From contig NZ_JAMXXP010000006.1 of assembly GCF_024129355.1 (NCBI RefSeq), forward strand, positions 1 through 64,000: DNA of 64,000 nucleotides, read 5' to 3'. The notes beneath the pieces were generated by a model. The model saw nothing but the letters and a program-made list of their open reading frames with translations. It did not search any database and was not told the origin of the DNA. A program made the translations under genes and the position numbers. Below are positions 52,077 through 60,206 of the stretch, in pieces (the stretch's first letter is position 1; every line of letters begins with the position of its first letter). This DNA comes from Acinetobacter lwoffii (lineage in GTDB: Bacteria; Pseudomonadota; Gammaproteobacteria; Pseudomonadales; Moraxellaceae).

Positions 52077-53135
52077 GTGCGCAGGTTATATCGTAAACCA
52101 AATAAGGGGTTAATAGGAGTCGATATTAGTTCGACTTCTGTTAAGGTTTTGGAACTTTCTGTAAAAAGTGGCCGTTACTGGGTAGAGAGCTATGCTTTGA
52201 TTCCTTTATCGGAAAACAGTGTTGTTGAAAAAAACATCTTAAACCCAGAAGCTGTCGCTGATGCCCTTGGGCGTGCAATTAATTTGGGTAATACCCAGTC
52301 GAATCAGGCCGCTTTTGCGATTCCAACTTCAATGGTCATCACCAAAATCATTGAGATGGATGCAGACATGTCAGATGATGAACGTGAAGTTCAGATTCGT
52401 GAAGATGCGGAACAATATATTCCTTTTCCACTCGATGAAGCGAGTCTGGACTTTGAAGTTCTGCCAGACCGCCTTTCCAATCCGAACCGGGTCAATGTGC
52501 TGCTGGTCGCGACACGGATCGAAAATGTCGAAGCACGTTCTGAAGTTTTAGAGATTAGCAGTCTAACGCCTAAGATTGCAGATGTAGAAAGTTTTGCGCT
52601 GGAAAATGCCTTTAAGGTATTTTCGGACACTTTGCCGATGGGGGTCAATACGGTTGGTATCTTAGACATTGGTCATAGTATGACGACCTTGTCGGTGATG
52701 CAGAACAACAAGATTATTTATACTCGTGAGCAGGTGTTTGGCGGTAAGCAATTAACTCAGGAAATTCAGAATCGTTATGGATTATCCTTTGAAGAAGCTG
52801 GACGTGCTAAAAAAACCCGTGCCTTGCCTGATGATTATGATATTGAAGTCCTAGAACCCTTCTTGGATGCCGTGGTACAACAGGCAGCCCGTTCATTACA
52901 ATTCTTCTTTTCATCTTCTCAGTTTAATGAGATTGACCATATTTTACTGGCCGGCGGGAATGCCAATATTCCAGGTCTGGCAAAATTATTACAACAAAAA
53001 CTCGGTTACCGTGTCACGATCGCGAATCCATTTTTGCAAATGGGCTTTTCTCCTCAAATTGATATTAAAAAAATTGAAAATGACGCGTCATCACTCATGG
53101 TTGCATGCGGTTTGGCATTAAGGAGTTTTGATTAA
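52077..53135 (+). CDS. pilM: Type IV pilus assembly protein PilM
   Basis: Actin-like cytoplasmic protein (FtsA/MreB fold) that binds PilN and links the pilus alignment complex to the cytoplasm. I use the GTG at 52077 because AGGA is 8 nt upstream and the product, (M)RRLYRKPNKGLIGVDISSTSVK, matches PilM N-termini; it has 352 residues. The longer frame starts at a TTG (52041). Marks: GLIGVDISSTSVKVLEL (phosphate 1), VGILDIGHSMTTLSVM (phosphate 2) and ILLAGGNANIPGLAKLL. It is joined to pilN by a 1-bp overlap. Confidence 0.95.
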   Translation: MRRLYRKPNKGLIGVDISSTSVKVLELSVKSGRYWVESYALIPLSENSVVEKNILNPEAVADALGRAINLGNTQSNQAAFAIPTSMVITKIIEMDADMSDDEREVQIREDAEQYIPFPLDEASLDFEVLPDRLSNPNRVNVLLVATRIENVEARSEVLEISSLTPKIADVESFALENAFKVFSDTLPMGVNTVGILDIGHSMTTLSVMQNNKIIYTREQVFGGKQLTQEIQNRYGLSFEEAGRAKKTRALPDDYDIEVLEPFLDAVVQQAARSLQFFFSSSQFNEIDHILLAGGNANIPGLAKLLQQKLGYRVTIANPFLQMGFSPQIDIKKIENDASSLMVACGLALRSFD

Positions 53136-53773
53136 TGGCAAGAATTAACTTACTTCCTTGGCGTGATGAGCTAAGAATTAAAAGAAATAATGAATTTGTG
53201 GCAATCTGCGTGGGGGCGCTTTTCTTGGGATTAGCGGCAGCAGGTTCAACCTGGTTTTATTATGATCACAAACTTCAGGATCAGGAGCAGGCCAATCAGC
53301 TGATTCAAAGTACCAACCAGAATCTGGATGTGCAGTTAAAGGCGCTTGAAGGTTTGCAAGAGCAGCGTAATGCGATTGTTGAACGGATGAAACTGATTCA
53401 GGGTCTACAAACTCAGCGTCCGATTGCGGTACATTTGATTGATGAAATTGTACGGGTGACCCCAAGCAATATGTATATCACCAAATTCCAGCGTATCGGC
53501 GATAAGTTTACCATTGAAGGTCGGGCTGAGAGTCCAAATACAGTAGCAGAACTGCTCCGTAATCTGGAGGCTTCATCTTGGTATCGAAATGCCTTTATGA
53601 ACGCTTTCCTGGTGGCTGAAGAAGCAAAAGAAAAGGCACCGAGCTCTATTATTCCACGTGTGGAAGAGTCCTATGGTAGTTTTACCGTGACGGTAGATCT
53701 GGATCAGATCGCTCAGCCAGTACTTAACGAAGAACAACAAGCAGTCGCTACAACTACGGGGGCATCATCATGA
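53135..53773 (+). CDS. pilN: Type IV pilus assembly protein PilN
   Basis: Bitopic inner-membrane protein, 212 residues. The N-terminal PilM-binding tail is ARINLLPWRDELRIKRNNEF, the family hallmark (INLLPWR), followed by one helix (FVAICVGALFLGLAAAGSTWF), a periplasmic coiled coil (rich in Q) and a ferredoxin-like domain. It heterodimerises with PilO. pilM overlaps by 1 bp and pilO by 4 bp. Confidence 0.96.
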   Translation: MARINLLPWRDELRIKRNNEFVAICVGALFLGLAAAGSTWFYYDHKLQDQEQANQLIQSTNQNLDVQLKALEGLQEQRNAIVERMKLIQGLQTQRPIAVHLIDEIVRVTPSNMYITKFQRIGDKFTIEGRAESPNTVAELLRNLEASSWYRNAFMNAFLVAEEAKEKAPSSIIPRVEESYGSFTVTVDLDQIAQPVLNEEQQAVATTTGASS

Positions 53774-54480
53774 GTAATGAGGAATTCGATGAGTTCAGCC
53801 AGGATGTCGTCGCTGTACCCAAAAATAAAATGACTGTTGAAAAGTTTTTTCAGCAATTCAATACATTGGATCCAAACAATTATGGTAGTTGGCCTTTATC
53901 AGTCAAAATTACCTGCTGGATTTTTATTGTTGCACTGGCCTTTGCAGTGATTTACTTTGTCATGATCAGAAGTACAATTGAATCGATTTCACAAGCCAGT
54001 GCCCAGGAACAAAACCTGCTGAATGAATTCCGTGAAAAAGAATCCAAATTACGCAACTTACAACAATATCAAATCCAGCTTCAGGAAATGGAAGCTCGTT
54101 TTAACCAGCAGTTAGAACAGTTACCGAAAGAAACTGAGATTCCGGGTCTGGTTGAAGATATTAACCTGAGCGGTGTGAATTCAGGCCTGAAGTTTAAAAA
54201 TATCCGTCTGGAACCTGAAATTAAACAAGAATTCTTTATTGAACAGCCGATTGCAATTGAAGCCACTGGGGATTATCACGCTTTTGGTTCTTTTGTCAGC
54301 AGTATTGCCGGCTTGTCGCGTATTGTCACACTGCATGATTTCACCATTACCGGTACTGAAAACAAAGAGAAAAAATCTGAAATTCCGGTCATTGATTATG
54401 TGGTGAAAGCCAAAACTTATCGTTATGTCGGTAATGCGGAAAGCGCTGCAGCTAATAGCACTACTCAGGGGGCGCAGTAA
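53770..54480 (+). CDS. pilO: Type IV pilus assembly protein PilO
   Basis: Bitopic membrane partner of PilN, 236 residues. A cytoplasmic N-terminus (FQQFNTLDPNNYGSWPLSVK) precedes one helix (ITCWIFIVALAFAVIYFVMI), then a coiled coil (EQNLLNEFREKESKLRNLQQ) and the PilO ferredoxin-like domain (LPKETEIPGLVEDINLSGVNSGL, GDYHAFGSFVSSIAGLSRIV). It overlaps pilN by 4 bp and pilP by 1 bp. Confidence 0.96.
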   Translation: MSNEEFDEFSQDVVAVPKNKMTVEKFFQQFNTLDPNNYGSWPLSVKITCWIFIVALAFAVIYFVMIRSTIESISQASAQEQNLLNEFREKESKLRNLQQYQIQLQEMEARFNQQLEQLPKETEIPGLVEDINLSGVNSGLKFKNIRLEPEIKQEFFIEQPIAIEATGDYHAFGSFVSSIAGLSRIVTLHDFTITGTENKEKKSEIPVIDYVVKAKTYRYVGNAESAAANSTTQGAQ

Positions 54481-55007
54481 TGAAGAACATTAAGATTACT
54501 TCGGCTTTAACACTTGGGTTTTTATTATTGGGATGCGATTCACGCATTGATGCTGTCAATCAGGAAATGGCCAATATTCGTAATCAGCCGCCTTTGCCGA
54601 TTGAACCGGCTCCTGATTTTATGCCAGTTGAAACCTTCAGCTATGCAGCACATCAGATTAAAAGTCCTTTTTTACCAAGCTCTCTGGCGGCTGAACTGAA
54701 AATTATGGCGGGGAAACGGGTTTATCCAAACCTATCACGTCAACTGCAACCGCTAGAAAGTTATCCGCTCGAAACGTTGACCATGAAAGGCAGCATGCGC
54801 AATCAGGCAGGACAGATTCTGGCTTTAATCCAGACACCTGATGGTGAGGTTGAGCGGATTCAACGTGGTAGCTATATGGGACTTAATCATGGTCGTGTGG
54901 TTGGAATTACACCAACACAGATCGATTTGATTGAGATTATTCCAGATGGCCGTGAGGGATATGTGGAACGTCCGCGAAGTCTGGTTCTTATCGGGCCGGC
55001 GCCATAA
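54480..55007 (+). CDS. pilP: Type IV pilus lipoprotein PilP
   Basis: Periplasmic lipoprotein of 175 residues linking PilN/PilO with the secretin. The lipobox LLLGC puts the anchor at Cys19. A long unstructured Pro-rich stretch (RNQPPLPIEPAPDFMPVET) precedes a beta-domain with PLESYPLETLTMKGSMRNQAG, the family hallmark, and SYMGLNHGRVVGITPTQIDLIE. Its ATG overlaps the pilO stop. Confidence 0.96.
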   Translation: MKNIKITSALTLGFLLLGCDSRIDAVNQEMANIRNQPPLPIEPAPDFMPVETFSYAAHQIKSPFLPSSLAAELKIMAGKRVYPNLSRQLQPLESYPLETLTMKGSMRNQAGQILALIQTPDGEVERIQRGSYMGLNHGRVVGITPTQIDLIEIIPDGREGYVERPRSLVLIGPAP

Positions 55008-55024
55008 GTTTTAAAGGAATAACA

Positions 55025-57193
55025 ATGAATAAGAGTATTAAAGAATTTATTTTTGGGGATGTTAATACAATGAATCGTGTGTTTCGTCAGTTTTCAATGG
55101 GTGCTGTTGCGATTGCGGTGATGCAAGCGGCCAGTGCGCAGGTTTCAATGACCAATGTAGTACCCATGCAGCTTCCTGGACAAGGAACTGAGATTCGGGT
55201 GATGTTCAATGGTTTGCCACCACAACCACAAGCCTATCAATTAGAATCGCCGTCACGTTTGATTCTGGACTTTGACAAAGCACAACAGAATTTAAAACAA
55301 AGCAGTATTCCGGTGGCAACACGTGAAGCCAGTTCAGTGGATGTCACTTCGGATGCTCAGCGGGCACGTCTAACGGTAAATCTGACCGAGGCTGGAGCCT
55401 TTACGACTCGCGTGGAAGGCAATACCTTTATTCTTAAAATTAACTCGGCAACTCCTGTAGCCATAGCTCAACCTGTGCAGCAACAGTCAGCTCAGGGTAT
55501 CAGTAATATTGGTTTCCAGCGCGGTGTGCAAGGTGAAGGCCAGGTCGTTATTGATCTATTAGGGAATAATACTCCTGTTGATGTACAGCAGCAGGGTACC
55601 AAAGTCATTGTACGCACTTTAGGGAGCAAGATTCCTGCACATTTGACCCGCCGTCTTAATGTGACAGATTTCGCGACTCCGGTATCGAGTGTGGATGCTG
55701 TGAATCAAAATGGCTCAGGCGTGATTACGATTCAGTCTGCGGAAAGTTATGAATATATGGCTTATCAGACTGATAACAAGCTAACCATCAGTTTGAAACG
55801 TCCGGAAGCCAAGAGCCCATTACGTCCTAAAACCGTCAATTATTCGGGTAAGAAAATCTCTTTGGATTTTCAGGATATCGAAGTCCGTCGTGTTCTACAG
55901 CTCTTAGCCGATTTCACCGATATCAATATGGTGGCTGCAGATAGTGTACAAGGCAATATTACTTTGCGCTTGAAAGAGGTACCTTGGGATCAGGCGCTGG
56001 ATATTGTGCTGAAAACCAAAAATCTGGATAAACGGCGCAATGGCAATGTGATCTGGATCGCACCAGTTACAGAGCTGATAAAGGCTGAAGAGGAAGAAGC
56101 TAAGGCGATTAAGCAGAGTGTTGCACTTGCGCCTATCCAAACGGAATATATGCAGCTCAGTTATGCCAAAGCCGCTGATATTGAGAAACTGATTACGCAG
56201 AATAAAGGCGCATCTAGTTCAGGTAGTTCGAGTAACACTACAAATAATGATGAGAGAGAAAGCTTATTGAGTTCACGTGGCTCTGTGTCTATTGATGCAC
56301 GAACCAATACTATTATTGTGAATGATACCCAGCCTTTTATTGATAAAATCCGTAATATGGTAGATCTGCTCGATGTACAGGTAAAGCAGGTAATGGTTGA
56401 AGCACGTATTGTGCGAGCTACCACGGACTTCACCAAAGAAATGGGAGTGAAGTGGGGGATTCTGTCTCAAGGAATTACCAACAATAATAATCTTCTGGTC
56501 GGTGGTAGTGACACGACGTTATGGGATCTTAGAGAGCCAGAACTAGATAGTGAAACAGGTCGCTGGACCTACGATATTCAAAGACCAGATAACTTAAATG
56601 TGGATTTGGGGGTAACCAGTTCAGGTGCCAGTCGTATTGCCTTTGGTTTGATCAGCCTTTCTGATTTTATGCTGGATCTTGAGCTTTCTGCACTTCAGGC
56701 AGATGGCTATGGTGAGGTGATTTCTACCCCTAAAGTACTGACTGCAGACAAGCAGAAAGCAACTGTTGCCTCTGGTTCTCAAATTCCGTATCAGTCAGCA
56801 GAGGGTGGTGGTGCGAATGCAGTATCTACTACGGAATTTATTGATGCTACGCTAAGTCTGGATGTCACACCAAGCATTACGCCAGATGGCAAAGTACAGA
56901 TGGAACTCAATATTACCAGTGACTCACCGGGTAACCCGACACCGACTGGACAGCTCACTATTAACAAAAACCAGATCACTACCAATGTCTTGGTGGACAA
57001 TGGCGAAACCGTGGTTCTAGGCGGTATTTTTGAGCAAGAAACCCGTAATGCACAAACTAAGGTACCTTTCCTGGGGGATATTCCTTATGTAGGACGTTTA
57101 TTCCGTAAAGATTTAAAGTCGGATAATAAACGTGAGCTACTGATTTTCGTTACACCTCGAATTGTTAATGACAGTGTTTCAAGAAATCATTAA
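55025..57193 (+). CDS. pilQ: Type IV pilus secretin PilQ
   Basis: Outer-membrane secretin through which the pilus leaves the cell; 722 residues. The signal peptide (cleavage near QVSM) is preceded by an unusually long n-region. Two AMIN domains (about 40-250) bind peptidoglycan. The N0/N1 modules contain SLDFQDIEVRRVLQLLADFTDINMVAADSV. The secretin domain (about 460-715) has the gate region and ends VLGGIFEQETRNAQTKVPFLGDIPYVGRLFR, typical of PilQ. An AAGGA Shine-Dalgarno supports 55025; a second ATG at 55070 would give a shorter signal peptide. Confidence 0.96.
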   Translation: MNKSIKEFIFGDVNTMNRVFRQFSMGAVAIAVMQAASAQVSMTNVVPMQLPGQGTEIRVMFNGLPPQPQAYQLESPSRLILDFDKAQQNLKQSSIPVATREASSVDVTSDAQRARLTVNLTEAGAFTTRVEGNTFILKINSATPVAIAQPVQQQSAQGISNIGFQRGVQGEGQVVIDLLGNNTPVDVQQQGTKVIVRTLGSKIPAHLTRRLNVTDFATPVSSVDAVNQNGSGVITIQSAESYEYMAYQTDNKLTISLKRPEAKSPLRPKTVNYSGKKISLDFQDIEVRRVLQLLADFTDINMVAADSVQGNITLRLKEVPWDQALDIVLKTKNLDKRRNGNVIWIAPVTELIKAEEEEAKAIKQSVALAPIQTEYMQLSYAKAADIEKLITQNKGASSSGSSSNTTNNDERESLLSSRGSVSIDARTNTIIVNDTQPFIDKIRNMVDLLDVQVKQVMVEARIVRATTDFTKEMGVKWGILSQGITNNNNLLVGGSDTTLWDLREPELDSETGRWTYDIQRPDNLNVDLGVTSSGASRIAFGLISLSDFMLDLELSALQADGYGEVISTPKVLTADKQKATVASGSQIPYQSAEGGGANAVSTTEFIDATLSLDVTPSITPDGKVQMELNITSDSPGNPTPTGQLTINKNQITTNVLVDNGETVVLGGIFEQETRNAQTKVPFLGDIPYVGRLFRKDLKSDNKRELLIFVTPRIVNDSVSRNH

Positions 57194-57229
57194 TATATTT
57201 TGAATTTAACAAAACGAATAGGTGACTCC

Positions 57230-57766
57230 TTGCCAAGCAAAGAGTTTGAAACCCTGCCAAATATTTATTTGGTAGGGCCGATGGGGGCCGGTAAAACAAC
57301 AGTAGGACGACATCTCGCAGAATTGTTAGGACGTGAATTTCTAGACAGTGATCATGAAATTGAACGTAAAACAGGCGCGACCATTCCCTGGATTTTTGAA
57401 AAAGAAGGGGAGCAGGGTTTCCGTGACCGTGAAACTGCTGTGATTAATGACCTTACCTCACGTCCCCATCTGGTCTTAGCCACCGGTGGTGGTGCCATTA
57501 CTCAGACCTTAAATCGGGATTATCTGAAACAGCGCGGAATCGTTGTCTATCTCTATACGCCGGTTGAAATTCAACTGCAACGTACCTATCGCGATAAAAA
57601 CCGTCCACTCCTTCAAGTCGAAAATCCGGAACAAAAGTTACGTGATTTATTGGCAGTCCGTGATCCCTTGTATCGGGAAGTGGCGCATCATATTATTGAG
57701 ACCAATCAGGGTGCTGCGCGTGATCTGGCGCAGCGGATTCTCAATCTTATTACTTCTAAAAACTAA
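57230..57766 (+). CDS. aroK: Shikimate kinase
   Basis: P-loop kinase phosphorylating shikimate at O3, 178 residues. I use the TTG at 57230 because AGGTG is 5 nt upstream and the product starts (M)PSKEFETLPNIYLVGPMGAGKTTVG, as in A. baumannii AroK as recalled; a second TTG at 57200 lacks a Shine-Dalgarno. Marks: GPMGAGKTT (P-loop), DSDHEIERKTG, FRDRE (shikimate contacts), TGGGAI. The gene follows pilQ, the same order as in Pseudomonas and E. coli (hofQ-aroK). Confidence 0.95.
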   Translation: MPSKEFETLPNIYLVGPMGAGKTTVGRHLAELLGREFLDSDHEIERKTGATIPWIFEKEGEQGFRDRETAVINDLTSRPHLVLATGGGAITQTLNRDYLKQRGIVVYLYTPVEIQLQRTYRDKNRPLLQVENPEQKLRDLLAVRDPLYREVAHHIIETNQGAARDLAQRILNLITSKN

Positions 57767-57794
57767 GTTCATTGAATAAAGTGGTTAATCAAGC

Positions 57795-58874
57795 ATGCAA
57801 ACCTTATATGTAGAACTCGGAGAACGTCGTTACCCTATTTTTATCGGGAGCGATCTGGATCCACAGGCCTTATTGGCTCCCTATATTCAGGGTAAGCAAG
57901 TGATGATTGTAAGCAATGCCACAGTTGCACCACTTTATTTGCAGCGTTATCAAACTGCAATTGAAGCTCTGGACAAACGTGTTGCGACCTGTATTTTGCC
58001 TGATGGTGAAAAATATAAGGATAGTCCGCATCTGAATCTGATTTTTGATGCACTGCTTGAAGCCGGTTTTAACAGGGACTGTACTGTGCTTGCGCTGGGT
58101 GGTGGTGTCATTGGAGATATGGCCGGGTTTGCTTCGGCCTGTTTCCAGCGCGGTGTATACTTTATCCAAGTACCGACGACTTTGCTGTCGCAAGTAGATT
58201 CAAGTGTTGGTGGAAAAACCGGGATTAATCACCCTCTGGGTAAAAATATGATTGGCGCTTTCCAGCAGCCGCAGGTGGTGCTGGCGGATATGTCGCAGCT
58301 TGTTACTTTGCCGGACCGCGAACTTTCAGCAGGTTTGGCTGAAGTGATTAAATATGCGCTGCTAGGCGATGAGTCATTTCTGGTCTGGCTTGAAGAAAAG
58401 ATGGATGCTCTGGTCGCTCGTGATGAGAAATTATTGGCTGAAGCCGTTTATCGTTCCTGTGCGCATAAGGCACGGATCGTAGCCAATGATGAGAAGGAGC
58501 AAGGGGAACGTGCTTTACTCAATTTAGGTCATACCTTTGGTCATGCGATTGAATCCTACATGGGGTATGGTGTCTGGCTACATGGTGAGGCTGTTGCCAC
58601 CGGTATGGTGATGGCTGCTGATCTGTCACAGCGTATGGGCTGGATTTCTCAAGAAGATTTAGAACGTACAAAAAAAATCATTTCTCGTGCCCAATTACCT
58701 ACTGTTTGTCCTAAAATCCCTCTGGATGATTTTCTGGCCTATATGGCCCATGACAAAAAAGTCTTGAATGGACAATTACGTCTGGTGTTATTAAAGCAAT
58801 TAGGCAAAACAGTGATTACCCGAGACTTTGATCTCGAGTTAATGAAACAGGCAATATTAGCCAATCAGGCATAG
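57795..58874 (+). CDS. aroB: 3-Dehydroquinate synthase
   Basis: Second shikimate-pathway enzyme; converts DAHP to dehydroquinate with NAD+ and a metal ion. 359 residues (E. coli 362). Marks: [29 protein letters not shown] (NAD), [35 protein letters not shown] and [10 protein letters not shown] (metal histidines and glutamate). It lies 28 bp after aroK and 10 bp before the SPOR-like gene. Confidence 0.97.
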   Translation: MQTLYVELGERRYPIFIGSDLDPQALLAPYIQGKQVMIVSNATVAPLYLQRYQTAIEALDKRVATCILPDGEKYKDSPHLNLIFDALLEAGFNRDCTVLALGGGVIGDMAGFASACFQRGVYFIQVPTTLLSQVDSSVGGKTGINHPLGKNMIGAFQQPQVVLADMSQLVTLPDRELSAGLAEVIKYALLGDESFLVWLEEKMDALVARDEKLLAEAVYRSCAHKARIVANDEKEQGERALLNLGHTFGHAIESYMGYGVWLHGEAVATGMVMAADLSQRMGWISQEDLERTKKIISRAQLPTVCPKIPLDDFLAYMAHDKKVLNGQLRLVLLKQLGKTVITRDFDLELMKQAILANQA

Positions 58875-58884
58875 GTTTAGTTTT

Positions 58885-59763
58885 ATGGCAGCATTACATA
58901 CTCCTTGGCAAAAGATTCAGCATTATTTTTGGCTGGTCTGTGGTGTATGCTGCCTATTTGCTGCCTTAGTCTTTTGGGCGGTGACTGATTCAGATGATGT
59001 CGTCGAAATTGAAAAAAAGCCTGAAACTGAAGTTCAGTTGCAGATTCAACCAGAAAAAGTCGCCACAATGATCCATCTTGGTGCACTTTTTCAGGAAGTG
59101 AAACCACTGGACCTAAATACGCGTACCGTCGTGAATGCCAGTCATGAGCCGGAATTCCGTGGTACCAAATTTGTCAATGAAGCGAAAAACCAGCACGCCA
59201 TTGAATTATTTCGTGTGACCAATGAAGCCATTTTAAAAAGTTTTCTTAAAAAACAGTCCGATCGTAAACCTTTTATTTATTTAAGAATCTCGGGTGAAAA
59301 TCAGCCAGAACAATATGTATTGTTATATGGTCAATATAAGACGGCGGCGCAAGCCAATCAGGCTTTATCTACACTGAAGTTAAATTTACCGGCCTCAGTC
59401 AAGCCTGAAGTTGTAGCAATGCAGCAATATGTCAGTCTGGTCAATAATCTGGGTTCAGAGGAATTGGCCAGTAATCAAAAGCTTTACGAAATTCGTTTGA
59501 AAAATGTGCCTTTGCCGAAAGTAGATGAATCGGTACGACTTAGACAGCAGCAAACCCAAACTGAGTCCAAGCCGCGTAGCTCTGATGCGGCGACTACCAG
59601 TACCACAATTGTGCGCCGTGATTCATCGGGAAATGTAGTTGATGTGCAGAAATCTGAAAGTGCTGTAGAAGGTACACCTCAACCGCAAAATAACAATAAT
59701 CGACCTGCTCAGGGCAGTAATCCGCGTCCTCAAAATAACGAGATTAGTGATCCATTTAATTAG
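58885..59763 (+). CDS. Bitopic membrane protein with a SPOR-like domain (DamX position)
   Basis: Protein of 292 residues. A short cytoplasmic start (MAALHTPWQKIQHY) is followed by one helix (FWLVCGVCCLFAALVFWAV), then a periplasmic region. Residues about 120-190 contain YVLLYGQYKTAAQANQALSTLKL, which looks like the start of a SPOR domain (strand-helix with the pattern Y-V-x-L-G-x-F-x-x-x-x-x-A). The last about 80 residues are low-complexity (Ser, Thr, Pro, Asn, Gln). In E. coli aroK-aroB is followed by damX, also a bitopic SPOR protein, so this could be its counterpart and bind denuded septal peptidoglycan. SPOR assignment by eye only. Confidence 0.7.
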   Translation: MAALHTPWQKIQHYFWLVCGVCCLFAALVFWAVTDSDDVVEIEKKPETEVQLQIQPEKVATMIHLGALFQEVKPLDLNTRTVVNASHEPEFRGTKFVNEAKNQHAIELFRVTNEAILKSFLKKQSDRKPFIYLRISGENQPEQYVLLYGQYKTAAQANQALSTLKLNLPASVKPEVVAMQQYVSLVNNLGSEELASNQKLYEIRLKNVPLPKVDESVRLRQQQTQTESKPRSSDAATTSTTIVRRDSSGNVVDVQKSESAVEGTPQPQNNNNRPAQGSNPRPQNNEISDPFN

Positions 59764-60206
59764 TCCGGTCTAAAATAGCGCATCCAAAAAATTACAGAAT
59801 TAAAAATGAGCGCTTTTGGTGCAAAAAATGCACATTAAAATTAACCCTTAGAGTGCTGTTCTGCGCTAAATCTTTGTCATCTGTATTGTTTTAATTTATG
59901 CGCTGTTTGTTGGCATGGAATTTGCTTTATTGGTGCATGAATTGAATTAATCTCCCTGTTTTAGCGCGAAAAATGATTCGATGACACCGTATGAATGTCA
60001 TATTTATTCCAGATTTTTATGTTATTCATGAGCAGAATAAACTTTATTTGTTATGCATTTAGTCTAAAAAAGGACTAGTCTGAAGAAATAAAGAAAAATA
60101 GTTTTGCTCTACCAAGACGGTCTTCGAAAGTCCATTAGACGCCAGCGCAGAGAAAAATTTAGATTGTTTAATAGCCTGTTGAGGCTTAGTGAAAGAAGGG
60201 TACGCT
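59764..60206. promoter_or_regulatory. Long leader/promoter region upstream of gltB
   Basis: 443 bp without a coding frame. It contains the sigma-54-type promoter described separately and, upstream of it, an inverted repeat GTGCA-AAAAA-TGCAC at 59819-59833. No clear terminator after the preceding gene was seen. If the sigma-54 start is used the gltB leader is about 270 nt long. Confidence 0.5.
59910..59927 (+). promoter_or_regulatory. Candidate sigma-54 (-24/-12) promoter of gltB
   Basis: TTGGCATG-GAAT-TTGCTT, with GG at 59912-59913 and GC at 59924-59925, exactly 10 bp between them, as in the RpoN consensus TGGCACG-N4-TTGC. Transcription would start near 59937. A role in nitrogen control of glutamate synthase is inferred. 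Confidence 0.7.

Noticed and set aside
59819..59833. NtrC binding site upstream of gltB
   Set aside because: The repeat is GTGCA-N5-TGCAC, the inverse of the usual TGCAC...GTGCA arrangement. The overlapping TGGTGCA half-site has no good partner, so I do not call it an NtrC box.
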